Origin: Lewinellaceae bacterium
GTDB taxonomy: Bacteria; Bacteroidota; Bacteroidia; Chitinophagales; Saprospiraceae
DNA: 64,000 nucleotides
Direction of reading: 5' to 3'
Assembly (NCBI GenBank): GCA_020636045.1
Contig: JACJYP010000012.1
Span: forward strand, 1 to 64,000
The number at the start of each line of letters is the position of its first letter. The first letter of the stretch is position 1. Below are positions 50,572 through 61,893 of this stretch, piece after piece. Both the position numbers and the translations under genes were made by a program. The notes under the pieces were generated by a model, which was given only the letters and a program-made list of their open reading frames with translations, had not been told where the DNA came from and ran no database searches.

Positions 50572-51072
50572 ATGACAACCGAACAATTGCTCAAAGATTA
50601 CGCCGCCTACAACCTGTGGGCGAACCGCCGCATAGTGGAATGGCTGCGCCGGGCGCCGCAGGAATGGCTGTTGCAGGAAACACCGTCGAGTTTTCCCACG
50701 GTGTACCATACCGTCGTGCATATCTGGGGGGCTGAAAAGGTCTGGATCGAACGCCTGAACGAAGAGCCGCCTGTCGCTTTTCTGAGCGAGTATTTCGACG
50801 GCACTGCCGAGGAGGCATTCGAGGGATGGCTGGCGTGTTCCGCGCGCTTTTCGGAATTGCTGGCCGGGCAGGATGCCGCGTATTTTTCGGCGCGTGCCAC
50901 ATATCTGCGCTATGAAAAACGCTATTCGGAGATCCGCGCGCAGATGATCCTGCACTGCCTGCAGCACAGCACGTACCACCGCGGCCAACTGGTCACCATG
51001 GGCCGCGCGCTGGGTCTGAGCGACCCGCCGTCTACCGATTACATTGCTTTTGCGAGGCTGAATTCAGATTAA
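50572..51072 (+). CDS. DinB-family protein
   Basis: A 166-residue four-helix protein of the DinB/YfiT superfamily: LLKDYAAYNLWANRRIVEWL, SFPTVYHTVVHIWGAEKVWI (metal-binding His) and ILHCLQHSTYHRGQLVTMGR (two further His). The three histidines form the usual nickel/zinc site. The family includes thiol transferases and proteins of unknown function induced by DNA damage. The product is cytoplasmic. A strong promoter precedes it. Confidence 0.9.
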   Translation: MTTEQLLKDYAAYNLWANRRIVEWLRRAPQEWLLQETPSSFPTVYHTVVHIWGAEKVWIERLNEEPPVAFLSEYFDGTAEEAFEGWLACSARFSELLAGQDAAYFSARATYLRYEKRYSEIRAQMILHCLQHSTYHRGQLVTMGRALGLSDPPSTDYIAFARLNSD

Positions 51073-51325
51073 GTTTGGAGGCTTTAGAAGAAAACTCTGA
51101 AAAAGTGTAGATGAATTCGTCTGTTTTCGACGGGCAACAGAGAGCAGAATGCAGAATAAGGTATTCTCTGCCCTCATTTTATGGGTAATGGCTGGCTTTT
51201 TTTGCAAGTATAACCGGCGGAAAACGCATGAAAAGTGTGTTTTTAAGTTGGAAAATGTCCAATGACTTTTGCTTCCACATTCAAGCAATTGTTTAACACA
51301 TTTCTCAACAAATCACACTTTCAAA

Positions 51326-51916
51326 ATGAAAAAGTTACTACCCATCGGATTCCTGTGCGCGCTGTTTGCAGTTACCTTGGTGAACTGCCATAAACAGTCG
51401 AGCCAATCGAACGAATTGGATTTGCCCGCAGAAAACACCCGGGCCGCCGGCGACAGAACCGATGAAGAATTATCTCCGCCCGACTATTCAGAGTTAATTC
51501 CCGAATCCTCGGGGGGCACATGTTGCACTGCTCAATACTGCGGACACACCTCATTTGCGGCAACACTTTGCGGATACCCGAACCTATTGGCTCCGGGCTT
51601 TGTGATACACAGGATTTTCACGCCGGAAAATATACCCAACCCATACCTTGTGCGTTATCGCCTGATCATCGAAAAACTCCCGCCGCCGGCAAAACCCGGT
51701 TCAATCTCTGCCGGCCCCAAGGTTGTGTATGATGAAACACGCGCACAATTTGTCTCCAGTTGCGAAGAAAGGTTGATCGGTTTTGCTTTTACGCCCGACT
51801 GCTCGGCGAAGTACCGCCTGACCTTCCAAATGCGCTACTACCCGGGCGGCACAGGAGAACCGGTTGTGTGCTCCACCGTCACCGATAATGTTCTGATGTG
51901 TACAAGCACAGAATAA
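51326..51916 (+). CDS. Cysteine-containing lipoprotein, unknown function
   Basis: A 196-residue protein with a lipoprotein signal (LLPIGFLCALFAVTLVNC, lipidated Cys near residue 21), a Ser/Glu-rich linker and a mature domain with several cysteines (GGTCCTAQYCGHTSFAATLC, FVSSCEERLIGF, CSAKY, VVCSTVTDNVLMC) that probably form disulfides. No family was recognised. It ends at a strong terminator. Confidence 0.75.
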   Translation: MKKLLPIGFLCALFAVTLVNCHKQSSQSNELDLPAENTRAAGDRTDEELSPPDYSELIPESSGGTCCTAQYCGHTSFAATLCGYPNLLAPGFVIHRIFTPENIPNPYLVRYRLIIEKLPPPAKPGSISAGPKVVYDETRAQFVSSCEERLIGFAFTPDCSAKYRLTFQMRYYPGGTGEPVVCSTVTDNVLMCTSTE

Positions 51917-51933
51917 ACGATCTCGACTCTGAA

Positions 51934-51978
51934 TAAAGCGGCCGCCGGAGACATTCACCGGCGGTCGCTTTATTTTTT
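51934..51978 (+). terminator. Terminator of the lipoprotein gene
   Basis: The stem AAAGCG-CCGCCGG / CCGGCGG-CGCTTT is followed by ATTTTTT, 18 nt after the stop codon at 51916. Confidence 0.92.
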
Positions 51979-52058
51979 AATCGTCTTGACGCGGAAAAGG
52001 GGTGCAATTCATCGATATTTAGCCGTTTGCTTTAGACATTTGGCCAAAATAAAAGGGA

Positions 52059-53189
52059 ATGACCGTTCTCCACTTTTCCGACACCCACCTGGGCTACCAG
52101 GCATTCGATACCGTCAACGACGCGGGCGTGAACACCCGCGAACAGGACCTGTACGACGCGTTCGAAAGGGTAGTGGAGCGCATCCTCGCCCGCAAGCCTG
52201 ATGTGGTCGTCCACTCCGGCGATTTTTTTCACCGTCCCAGCCCCTCCAACCGGGCGCTCACATTCGGGCTCGAGCAATTGCGCCGCCTGGGCGATGCAGG
52301 CATTCCATTGGTCGTCATCGCCGGCAACCACGAAACACCCAAAACGATCTACAACAGCCCCATCCTGCGCGCCCTGCGCAGTCTAGACGGGGTGACGCCG
52401 ATGTTCGGCAATCACCGGGAAACGGCCGCTTTCGGCGATCTGGTGATACACGGCGTGCCGCACATCAATGACCAGCGCCTGCTCCTGCAAGAACTGGAAC
52501 GGCTGGAGCCCGTGGATGGAAAATTCAATATCCTGATGCTGCACACTTCGCTCGGCAAGCGCTACCTGATGGAGGAATACGGCGAACAGGTGTTCCCCGA
52601 AGCCTTCGAGGCCAAACTCGGAGCGTTTCAGTACATCGCGCTGGGGCACTGGCACAACTTCCAGCAGATCGGCCTGCATCCGAACGCCTGGTATTCGGGC
52701 AGCACCGAGCGCCTGAGCGATACGGAGATCGACGCCGAAAAAGGGTTTTTATGGCTTGATATCGGAAAAAAGAATGCCTGCAAGGTGTCGTTCGAGCCGA
52801 TCGAAACGCGCCCCTGGCTAAAATTCGAACTCGACGACTGCCGACACAAAACGGTGGCCGAACTAACGGTGGAACTGGAGCAGTTCGTGCAGACGCAAGA
52901 TGCGAAAAATGCGATTATCTCGCTGACCCTCAACGATATAAAACTGGAGCAAACACTCGAACTGGGCAACGTGCGGCTGCGCGCCCTGCTCGGCGACTGC
53001 TTCCAACTCATCGTGCGCCGCAACACCTACGGCGACCGCGCATTTGTAAAACAACTCGAGGCCAACCAGTTCGACCGCCTCGACCGCATTTTTGCCGAAT
53101 ACGTGCGCAGCAAATACCCCGACGACGAGGCCCTTGCAGCACAACTGGCAGAACGCGCCGACCATTATTTTCACGCAAACGATCCCTGA
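52059..53189 (+). CDS. sbcD: DNA repair exonuclease SbcD (Mre11-like)
   Basis: A 376-residue calcineurin-like phosphoesterase, the nuclease subunit of SbcCD/Mre11-Rad50, which opens hairpins and processes DNA ends. Metal-binding motifs in order: HFSDTHLGYQ (D8, H10), VVHSGDFFHRP (D55), VIAGNHETP (N90, H91), LMLHTSLG, ALGHWHNF. It lies 17 nt upstream of sbcC in the same direction. SbcCD attacks long hairpins, and the window contains several long palindromes. Confidence 0.95.
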   Translation: MTVLHFSDTHLGYQAFDTVNDAGVNTREQDLYDAFERVVERILARKPDVVVHSGDFFHRPSPSNRALTFGLEQLRRLGDAGIPLVVIAGNHETPKTIYNSPILRALRSLDGVTPMFGNHRETAAFGDLVIHGVPHINDQRLLLQELERLEPVDGKFNILMLHTSLGKRYLMEEYGEQVFPEAFEAKLGAFQYIALGHWHNFQQIGLHPNAWYSGSTERLSDTEIDAEKGFLWLDIGKKNACKVSFEPIETRPWLKFELDDCRHKTVAELTVELEQFVQTQDAKNAIISLTLNDIKLEQTLELGNVRLRALLGDCFQLIVRRNTYGDRAFVKQLEANQFDRLDRIFAEYVRSKYPDDEALAAQLAERADHYFHANDP

Positions 53190-53206
53190 ATACCACATAA
53201 ACCGTC

Positions 53207-55612
53207 ATGATCCTGCGATCCCTGCACCTCGAACACTACAAGCAGTACCGTCTGCTCGACCTGGAATTCCGGGAAGGGTTGGTCGGGATCGTGGGGAAAA
53301 ACGGCGCCGGCAAATCCACCCTGTTCGAGGCGATCCTGTATTGCCTATTCGGCCGCGACGAAAGCAACAAGTCGCTGGTGCGCTCCTCGTTCGCCGACCC
53401 GAAGGCGAATGTCGTGCTGATTCTGGAGTTCAGCATCGGCGAAGTCGTTTATGCCGTTCGCCGCGAATTTCGCGGCAAAACGCTGACCACACACGCCGAA
53501 TTTTTCAAAAATGACAAGCAGATCGCCAAAGGCATGTCGGCGGTCAACGAAGAGATCGCAAAGGTGCTGCACATGGAGCGCGATGCGTTCAAACGCTCGG
53601 TGTTTTCCGGACAAAAAGAACTCTCGGAACTCTCCGACACCAGCGGCGAAGCGCGCAAGCGCATGGTGCGCAAAATGCTCGGGCTCGACACCCTCGACGA
53701 GGTGCAAAAATCGGTGAACAGCGACCGGAATGCGCTCGACAATCAGGTGGTCGGTCAGCGGCAAAGCCTGATCGGTCCGGAGGAGATCGAACAACTCGAA
53801 AAAGAAGGAAAAGGGCTTCAAAAAGAACTCAAAAAAGTAGAGTCCGGCCTGAAAAAGGAAGAGGCCACTCTGGAGAAAATACAGGCCCGCTACCGGAAGG
53901 CGAAGGAACAGTTCGATCGCGAAGAGGATAAAATGCAACGCCACAACGCCCTGCAGGGCGAACTCGGCCAACTCCGCGAGCGCCTGGCGGGTCTTATTTC
54001 CCGGCAGGAACAACTGACCGGGAAAAAAGCGGAACTGCAGGAAAAAAGGAAGACGCTGGATGAAAAACGCGAACAGTTTGCCCAATATATTGCAGACAAG
54101 GCGACCCTGACAGGCATGGAAGATGCGCGTCAGCGCCGGCTCAATTTCGATACCTATACCGCAAAAATCGCCGAACACGAAGCCCTGATCAAAGAAAGCG
54201 GCGAAAAACTCGCCGCCCTTGGCAAACAACTGTCCGGCAAAGCGGCCGTGGAAAAGTCGCTTTCGGAAAAGCAGTCGGCAGTGGCAGCACTGGAATCCGA
54301 CATCGAGGCCCGGCGCCGCGAACTGCGCGACACCGACGCCCGGATCGCAGCGCTCGGCGCGCGCATCCGCGAGCGCAGCGAAAAGATCGCCAGCCTGCAG
54401 GCCATCGGAAAGGAAGGTTCCTGCCCCACCTGCTTCCAGCCTTTGCTCGACAGTTACGACCGCGTGTTGCGGGACCTGAACGGCGAGATCGCCGCCCTGC
54501 AAAGCGAAGAACTGGAAGGCCTGCAACAGGAAAAAGAACGGATCACACAGGCGGGCCTTTCGCTAAAATCGCAACAGGAGGCGGCGCGACGCGAACAGGA
54601 ACAACTACTGAAAGAACAGTCGCGCCTCGCCGAATTGTCGCGCCAGCATGCGACCGAGGCGGAGCACCTGAAGCATCTCGAAGGCCGCCGCACCCGCGAC
54701 CTGCTGATCCTGCGCGAGATCGGCGAAGTCGATTTCGATGAACAGGCATACCAGGCCTTGAAGGCCGGGGTTGCCGAACTGGAAGCGCCGTTTCTCGATT
54801 TTTCAAAAGAAGACAACTACGTCGCCCGCGAATGGCCGGCCACCGAAAAGGACCTGGAAGCCACGGGCGAAGCCATCGCCCGCCTGCGGGAAACGATGGC
54901 CGGGCAGGAAAAAGCGATCGCCGGCCTGCATTATGATGCCGATGCTTACATCGCCGCCCGGCAGACCGTGTCGGACTTCAACGAAAACCTGGGCGCCCAA
55001 ACCGCCGCCGTACGCGCTCTGGAAAAGGAAAAATTCGAACATGCCGCCCGGATCGCGCGGATCGAGGAGAAGGTCCGCGCCAACGAGCAGATACAGGCGC
55101 AGATCAGCGACAAACTACAGGAGCACGAACTGCTGGGCAAACTCTCCGCCCTGCTCGGACAATTCAAGACCGACATCCTCGAACGGGTAAGCCCGAGCAT
55201 CTCCAAAGAAGCCAGCGACCTGTTCAGCCGCATCACCCGCGGCAAGTACGAAAGCATCCGCGTCGATGAAAACTTCGATTTCGCCATAGCCGACGGCGGC
55301 GTGTTCTACCCGATCGAGCGCTTTTCCGGCGGCGAGATCGACCTCGCCAATTTTTGCCTGCGCATCGCCATCACCAAAGCGATCATGGAACTCAGCGGCG
55401 CCGGGCAGGCCGTCGAATTCCTGGCCTTCGACGAGATATTCGGCAGCCAGGATGAAGAACGCCGCCATGAGATGATGCTGGCCCTGCATTTCCTGCAGGA
55501 GCAGTTCCGCCAGATCTACATCGTGTCGCACATCGAAAGCCTGAAAGATTACTTTCCGCACATTCTGGAAGTGCAGTACGGCGCGGACGGGAGTGCGGTG
55601 GTGTGGCGATAA
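53207..55612 (+). CDS. sbcC: DNA repair ATPase SbcC (Rad50-like)
   Basis: An 801-residue SMC-like ATPase. Walker A GKNGAGKST lies at residues 30-38, a long coiled coil follows on both sides of the zinc hook CPTC (residues 406-409), and the C-terminal part holds the ABC signature FSGGEIDLANFCLRIA (about 706-720) and Walker B EFLAFDEIFGSQDEERR (about 736-750). It partners SbcD. It is somewhat shorter than E. coli SbcC. The DNA after its stop codon is a repeat-rich convergent intergenic region. Confidence 0.95.
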   Translation: MILRSLHLEHYKQYRLLDLEFREGLVGIVGKNGAGKSTLFEAILYCLFGRDESNKSLVRSSFADPKANVVLILEFSIGEVVYAVRREFRGKTLTTHAEFFKNDKQIAKGMSAVNEEIAKVLHMERDAFKRSVFSGQKELSELSDTSGEARKRMVRKMLGLDTLDEVQKSVNSDRNALDNQVVGQRQSLIGPEEIEQLEKEGKGLQKELKKVESGLKKEEATLEKIQARYRKAKEQFDREEDKMQRHNALQGELGQLRERLAGLISRQEQLTGKKAELQEKRKTLDEKREQFAQYIADKATLTGMEDARQRRLNFDTYTAKIAEHEALIKESGEKLAALGKQLSGKAAVEKSLSEKQSAVAALESDIEARRRELRDTDARIAALGARIRERSEKIASLQAIGKEGSCPTCFQPLLDSYDRVLRDLNGEIAALQSEELEGLQQEKERITQAGLSLKSQQEAARREQEQLLKEQSRLAELSRQHATEAEHLKHLEGRRTRDLLILREIGEVDFDEQAYQALKAGVAELEAPFLDFSKEDNYVAREWPATEKDLEATGEAIARLRETMAGQEKAIAGLHYDADAYIAARQTVSDFNENLGAQTAAVRALEKEKFEHAARIARIEEKVRANEQIQAQISDKLQEHELLGKLSALLGQFKTDILERVSPSISKEASDLFSRITRGKYESIRVDENFDFAIADGGVFYPIERFSGGEIDLANFCLRIAITKAIMELSGAGQAVEFLAFDEIFGSQDEERRHEMMLALHFLQEQFRQIYIVSHIESLKDYFPHILEVQYGADGSAVVWR

Positions 55613-55670
55613 CTTGGGTTAATGTGGTAAAGTGTTAATGTGGAGAATGTGCTAATGTGATGAATATGAA
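55613..55670 (+). repeat. AATGTG-type satellite, left side
   Basis: Several units of the kind TTAATGTGG and GAATGTG follow directly on the sbcC stop codon. The array is the reverse complement of the satellite at 56048-56135, so both together flank copy R3 as an inverted pair. Confidence 0.7.
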
Positions 55671-55735
55671 AAATATCCTTTTTGTATGCGGGCGCCAACT
55701 CAGGTTCCTTCCCAAATCATGATATCCGGCCCGGC

Positions 55736-56050
55736 GTCGTCACCCGTCAGAGCGTTGATATTTTGCAAACGGTTCTTAATCAGTGATCTGTAAGGGCAAT
55801 ATAATATTGATGTTCAACTATTTATCTCAGGTTGTGCCGGTAGCGCGGCGTTTACGTCGCCCGGGTCAAGGCCATTCATGGCCGTAATGCGTGACAGTCG
55901 GCCATAAATGACCTCCAACAAGACGGCGTAAACGCCGCGCTACCAACGCTCCGTATGGTTATGCTGTCCCCGTTAGCAGCAAACATCACGAACCGATCAA
56001 TTGCTTACAACTCGAGTGATTTACATAAAATCAACACTCAAGCGGGAGAA
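55736..56050 (+). repeat. Dispersed hairpin repeat, copy R3
   Basis: Matches R2 (48018-48335) along its whole length and R1 in its first half. Inverted repeat at 55839-55944, with GCGGCGTTTACG and GGCCATTCATGGCCG on the left, CGGCCATAAATGACC and CGGCGTAAACGCCGC on the right. It lies between the convergent sbcC and PLP-enzyme genes. A fragment of the final part also seems present at about 59935-59971 (CCGATCAATGGGTCACAAC). Confidence 0.85.
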
Positions 56051-56135
56051 AACATTATCACATTCCTCACATTGGCACATTATTACCACATTATCACATT
56101 CCCCACATTAGCACATTATTACCGCATTAACCCAT
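56048..56135 (-). repeat. CACATT-type satellite, right side
   Basis: About ten imperfect units of the kind CACATTATTAC and CACATTCC reach into the 3' end of the PLP-enzyme gene. Reverse complement of the array at 55613-55670. Confidence 0.75.
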
Positions 56136-57314
56136 CGCATTTTCCAGATCCCCCACAATATCCCCGATATCCTCGATGCCAACCGAGACGCGGATCATGC
56201 CGTCGGTGATGCCGTTTTGTTCGCGGACATCTTTTGGTACGTTGAGGTGTGAGGAGGAGGCCGGGTGCAGGATGAGCGTATCCACGTCGCCGAGGGTGGG
56301 GGCGAGCGTGCAGAAGCGGATGCGGTTCATGCAGGAGAGGCCCGCTTCGAGGCCGCCTTTGAGTTCGAAACTGAGCATGCCGCCGAAGCCGCCGCGCATC
56401 TGGCGTTTCGCGAGCGCGTGGTCGGGATGGGAGGGCAGGCCTGGGTAGTTGACGCGCGCGACGGCGGGGTGGCCTTCCAGAAATTCAGCCAGGGCGAGGG
56501 CGTTGCTGCAATGGCGTTCCATGCGCAGCGCCAGGGTTTTCATGCCGTTGTGGGTGAGCCAGGCCTCGAAAGGGGAGCAGTTGCTGCCGGCGAGTTTCAT
56601 GGCGCGCCAGACGTGTTTGCGCATCAGCGTTTTGTCGCGGCCAACGATCGCGCCGGCGGTGGAATTGCCGTGGCCGTTCAGGTATTTGGTAGTGGAATGA
56701 ATGATGAAGTCGACGCCCGGTGCAAAGGGCTGTTGCAGCAGCGGGGTACAGAAGGTGTTGTCGATCGCACAAAATGCCTGGTGCCGGTGGGCGATGTCCG
56801 ACAACACAGCGATGTCCACGCAGGCGAGGGTAGGGTTGGCCGGCGTTTCGCAGTACAGCATTTTTATATTGTTATGCTGCCGGAAGGCGTCCTCCACTTT
56901 TTGCGGGTCGCGCAGGTCGCAGAGCACCGTCTCGATGCCGAATTGGCCGAACACTGCCGTCAGCAGTTCCGTGGTGCCGCCGTAGAGGTTGCCCTGCGTG
57001 AGCACTTTGTCGCCGGCTTTCAAGACGCCGAGCAGCAGGGTGGAGATGGCCGACATGCCGCTGGAAGTCATGATCGCGTACGCTTCCATGTCCAGGCCGT
57101 GGGTTTCGAGTTCGGCGATCCTGGCGGCCACGGTATCCATCGTAGGGTTGGCGTAGCGGCTGTACACGTGTCCGCTTTCGATGTCGCGAAAGATTTCGAT
57201 GCCCTGGTCGATGTTTTCGAAGGCGAAGGAGGACGTTGCGTAGATGGGTAGCACGTGCGGCGTCGTGGTACGGTTGTCGGGGCGTTCTTTTACGGTGAGG
57301 GAATTTATATGCAT
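56127..57314 (-). CDS. Cys/Met-metabolism PLP enzyme (cystathionine gamma-synthase/lyase-like)
   Basis: A 395-residue PLP enzyme of the trans-sulfuration family: PIYATSSFAFEN at the start, the phosphate-binding YSRYANPT (51-58), YGGTTEL, and the Schiff-base lysine K210 in DFIIHSTTKYLNGHGNSTAG. The family covers cystathionine gamma-synthase, cystathionine gamma-lyase, O-acetylhomoserine sulfhydrylase and methionine gamma-lyase. The cysteine typical of methionine gamma-lyase (YGCT) is replaced by G, which argues against that activity. Specificity cannot be settled by eye. Confidence 0.88.
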   Translation of the reverse strand: MHINSLTVKERPDNRTTTPHVLPIYATSSFAFENIDQGIEIFRDIESGHVYSRYANPTMDTVAARIAELETHGLDMEAYAIMTSSGMSAISTLLLGVLKAGDKVLTQGNLYGGTTELLTAVFGQFGIETVLCDLRDPQKVEDAFRQHNNIKMLYCETPANPTLACVDIAVLSDIAHRHQAFCAIDNTFCTPLLQQPFAPGVDFIIHSTTKYLNGHGNSTAGAIVGRDKTLMRKHVWRAMKLAGSNCSPFEAWLTHNGMKTLALRMERHCSNALALAEFLEGHPAVARVNYPGLPSHPDHALAKRQMRGGFGGMLSFELKGGLEAGLSCMNRIRFCTLAPTLGDVDTLILHPASSSHLNVPKDVREQNGITDGMIRVSVGIEDIGDIVGDLENAMG

Positions 57315-57356
57315 TTTTTATGTAGTTTTGTTGTTGCTGTGACCGAATAACATATG

Positions 57357-57390
57357 CAAAAGTATTGTCTGTGTGTGTTTCGCCGGCAAA
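57357..57390 (-). promoter_or_regulatory. Promoter of the PLP-enzyme gene
   Basis: On the minus strand TTTG (57387-57390) and TACTTTTG (57357-57364) are separated by 22 nt, slightly more than the usual 19-20. The plus strand holds TAGTTTTG at 57323-57330 as a possible -7 for the divergent pseudokinase gene. Confidence 0.5.
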
Positions 57391-57463
57391 TAAATGCGAC
57401 CTGGGACCGGCGGGCAGCAGCAAAAAGCCATCTAAGGAACGATCACCAAACCATTTGAAAACG

Positions 57464-59218
57464 ATGCCTGAAGGATCTGACAACAACACCCTGGAGGGAC
57501 TGGTATGCCAAAACCGGACCCGCGAGGCGATCGAGCAACTCAAAACGCTGATCGAACACGTGTACGACGAACACGTAAAAAGCCTGGTCGGCTTGCTGGG
57601 ACGCTACTCCGCCGTCGATGAAGCGATGAACGAGGGTACCTCCCAGCGGGAAATGACCAACACCGAAACCAACCGCATCCGCTCGGCTTTCCTGAACATC
57701 CTCTCGGACGTCAGGGAAGAACTCCAGACGAAGATCAACTTCTTCAAACCCATTCCGCGCGCCGCCGAAGAGCGCGGGGCCCTGCGCGATTTCATCGAAT
57801 CGGTGCTGTCGAGAAAATTTGACGATATCAAGGCTTTCACGGAAGGCAATTCCTTTATCTATTTCAGCGCGAAAGAGAAGCACTCGCTACAGGACGTCAT
57901 GATCATGGTGTTCAAGAGCAACGACGTGGAAGATATCGTAAAAAACAGCCAACTCAAGCGGATTTCCCGGCTGAAACACCGCAACCTGATCCAGTTGCTC
58001 GACGTTAATTTCCAGACCTATCCCTTCTACCTGATCACGGAATTCGTGTACGGCGTCAACCTCAAGACAATTATGGCAACCACCGGCGCCTTTCCCCTGT
58101 ACAATGCGAAGCGCCTGCTCATGATCATCGGCGACGTGATGAACTACCTGCGGCAGAAGCGCTTTGCCCATTCCGGTATCCGGCCTTCAAAGATCCTGAT
58201 CGATCACGAACTGGAACCGGAAATATCGCCGTTCGACATTTTGCGCGACAACGAGGAAAAGCGCATGGCCAGTACCTTTCTGGAAGACAGTTACTATTTC
58301 GCACCGGAACGCCTGCATGGCATCCAGAGCGATTCCAGCGACGCTACCGACAAGGCGAACCAGTTTTGCCTGGCGGCGCTGGCGTATCATATGCTGACGG
58401 GGGAAAAGTTGTTCAAAGGCACCAACCTGTCGGAAACGCTGCTCGCCCGCTACCGGTTCTTCAACGACCTGGAAGTGCGCAAGGCCAAACTCGCGCATCC
58501 GCGCCTTCCGAAACGCTTGGCAGGCATCCTGAAGAGAATGTTGCAGGAACAGCCCTCCAAACGCTACGACGACCTGGCTTCCGCCCTGAATGCCATTTCA
58601 CGGGTGCGGTCGACGCGCGACAAGAGTGAAGAACTGATGTTTACCAGTTACCGGCGATGCCTCGTGCATTCCGATAATTTTATCGAACAGTTTTACGACA
58701 ACCTGTACGCCGATCCGGCATTTCAGGGGCACAAGCCGGAGAGCAGCGAGGAAAAAGCCTTGCAGTACCAAAATTTCCATGTGATCGTACACCTGCTGTT
58801 CGACGCATACAGCGCTTCCTCTTTTATGGAGCGCATGGCCCGCTTGTCGCCGGGAAAGACGAACGTGGCGGCGGAATACACCCTGATGGTAGAGGTGTTT
58901 ATCAAAACTGTTTCCCAGTGCGATCCGCGCTGGCGCTACCGTTCCGACATAAAAGCGGCGTGGCACCAGTTGCGCGACCATATCGTTGAAACCCTCCGGG
59001 GGGCGGTGCCGATCACCGACCGGCCGGTGGACCCGCTGTCGCCTGCTCCCAGTGCGCCTGCTGCGCCGGAAACGGTTGTGGCGGAACAAACGCTTCCATC
59101 GGATGAAGAACCCGATCTGGAAGAAGACATGGAAGAGGACGACCCGGAAGATGCTTCCGACGAGGAGTTGGAAGATCTGGATGACGATGCTGCACTCAGC
59201 GATCCGGATGAAAAATGA
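57464..59218 (+). CDS. EAD11-type domain / pseudokinase / globin-like fusion protein
   Basis: A 584-residue cytoplasmic protein. Residues 9-88 resemble an effector-associated domain of the EAD11 type (CQNRTREAIEQLKTL, LVGLLGRYSAVDEAM, ETNRIRSAFLNILSDV). Residues about 120-380 have a protein-kinase fold: VMIMVFK (K151), LKHRNLIQLLDV, YLITEFVYGVNL, YYFAPERL. The catalytic loop reads HSGIRPSKIL (HRD changed to HSG at 236-238), the DFG is absent and no glycine loop is seen, so it is a pseudokinase. Residues about 392-513 look like a globin fold (DNFIEQFYDNLYADPAF, IKAAWHQLRDHIVETL), but the usual proximal-histidine position is not a histidine. The end is a strongly acidic tail. A sensor or adaptor in an NTP-dependent conflict system is inferred. 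Confidence 0.7.
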   Translation: MPEGSDNNTLEGLVCQNRTREAIEQLKTLIEHVYDEHVKSLVGLLGRYSAVDEAMNEGTSQREMTNTETNRIRSAFLNILSDVREELQTKINFFKPIPRAAEERGALRDFIESVLSRKFDDIKAFTEGNSFIYFSAKEKHSLQDVMIMVFKSNDVEDIVKNSQLKRISRLKHRNLIQLLDVNFQTYPFYLITEFVYGVNLKTIMATTGAFPLYNAKRLLMIIGDVMNYLRQKRFAHSGIRPSKILIDHELEPEISPFDILRDNEEKRMASTFLEDSYYFAPERLHGIQSDSSDATDKANQFCLAALAYHMLTGEKLFKGTNLSETLLARYRFFNDLEVRKAKLAHPRLPKRLAGILKRMLQEQPSKRYDDLASALNAISRVRSTRDKSEELMFTSYRRCLVHSDNFIEQFYDNLYADPAFQGHKPESSEEKALQYQNFHVIVHLLFDAYSASSFMERMARLSPGKTNVAAEYTLMVEVFIKTVSQCDPRWRYRSDIKAAWHQLRDHIVETLRGAVPITDRPVDPLSPAPSAPAAPETVVAEQTLPSDEEPDLEEDMEEDDPEDASDEELEDLDDDAALSDPDEK

Positions 59219-59306
59219 GCCTTCCCGAATTTTTCAACCCGTGATTTTAATCGTGAGCAAACAACAGATTTCCGATTATTGAAAAAATCCGGAATGACGA
59301 CCCATG

Positions 59307-59843
59307 CTATTTCAGCAACATCACCCGAAAGCCCAGTAATCCCTTTTTGATGGGTAGCATAATGGTGTCGCCGGGTTGTGTCAGCGGGAAATAAACCTGT
59401 TTTTTATAGCGGAACCGGTAGCCAATGCCGTGTTCGCGAACCGTCAGGAAATACCCTGAAGGTGACGGCTTTTCCCCTTTCAAAAGGCCGAAATTGGAAG
59501 CATAGTAAGGCCGCTCAGCGATAAATTCGAAGGACTGGTACGCAAAGGCGCTGGTGCTGCGGTTGAGCAGGCTGGCGGCCAGCGGCGCAAAAAGCGGACC
59601 CAGGATCAGGATGAACAAGGCTTCCGGCAAGTGCCGTTCCCAGGGGCTGAATCGCGCGCGGTAGCGCCACACCACCCCTGCGGCCAGCACAAATGCCAGC
59701 AGCAGAGAACGCACGATCAGCCATTGCACGTCGATCGTGTTCGAAAAAAACTGAAACTCGCGCACATACAAGCCCATAAGCACGATGAAAACCATCACAC
59801 CCAGCAATGCGGACATCTTTTGACGCGGGCTGACGTTTGGCAT
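59307..59843 (-). CDS. Integral membrane protein, unknown function
   Basis: A 178-residue protein with three hydrophobic segments in the first half (KMSALLGVMVFIVLMGLYV, WLIVRSLLLAFVLAAGVVW, ALFILILGPLFAPLAASLL) and a soluble C-terminal half with beta character (YFLTVREHGIGYRFRYKKQV, FPLTQPGDTIMLPIKKG). No family was recognised. The ATG at 59843 is preferred over an upstream TTG at 59891. Confidence 0.7.
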   Translation of the reverse strand: MPNVSPRQKMSALLGVMVFIVLMGLYVREFQFFSNTIDVQWLIVRSLLLAFVLAAGVVWRYRARFSPWERHLPEALFILILGPLFAPLAASLLNRSTSAFAYQSFEFIAERPYYASNFGLLKGEKPSPSGYFLTVREHGIGYRFRYKKQVYFPLTQPGDTIMLPIKKGLLGFRVMLLK

Positions 59844-59963
59844 GGCGGTAAATGATTTAACACAGGTAGTAGTCTGCCGGATGCTTCGCAATGAATAACA
59901 GAAGATCGCACGCCGGGGTTGTTGGCGTCATGCAACCGATCAATGGGTCACAACTTGAGTTGT

Positions 59964-61877
<1,914 letters not shown>

Positions 61878-61885
61878 AGCGGGCG

Positions 61886-61893
61886 CAAAGGTA
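61886..61893 (-). promoter_or_regulatory. -7 element directly at the ABC-F start
   Basis: TACCTTTG on the minus strand, 8 nt before the ATG. Transcription would start about 3-4 nt upstream of the start codon, giving a practically leaderless mRNA. No good -33 box is seen at 19-21 nt. Confidence 0.5.
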
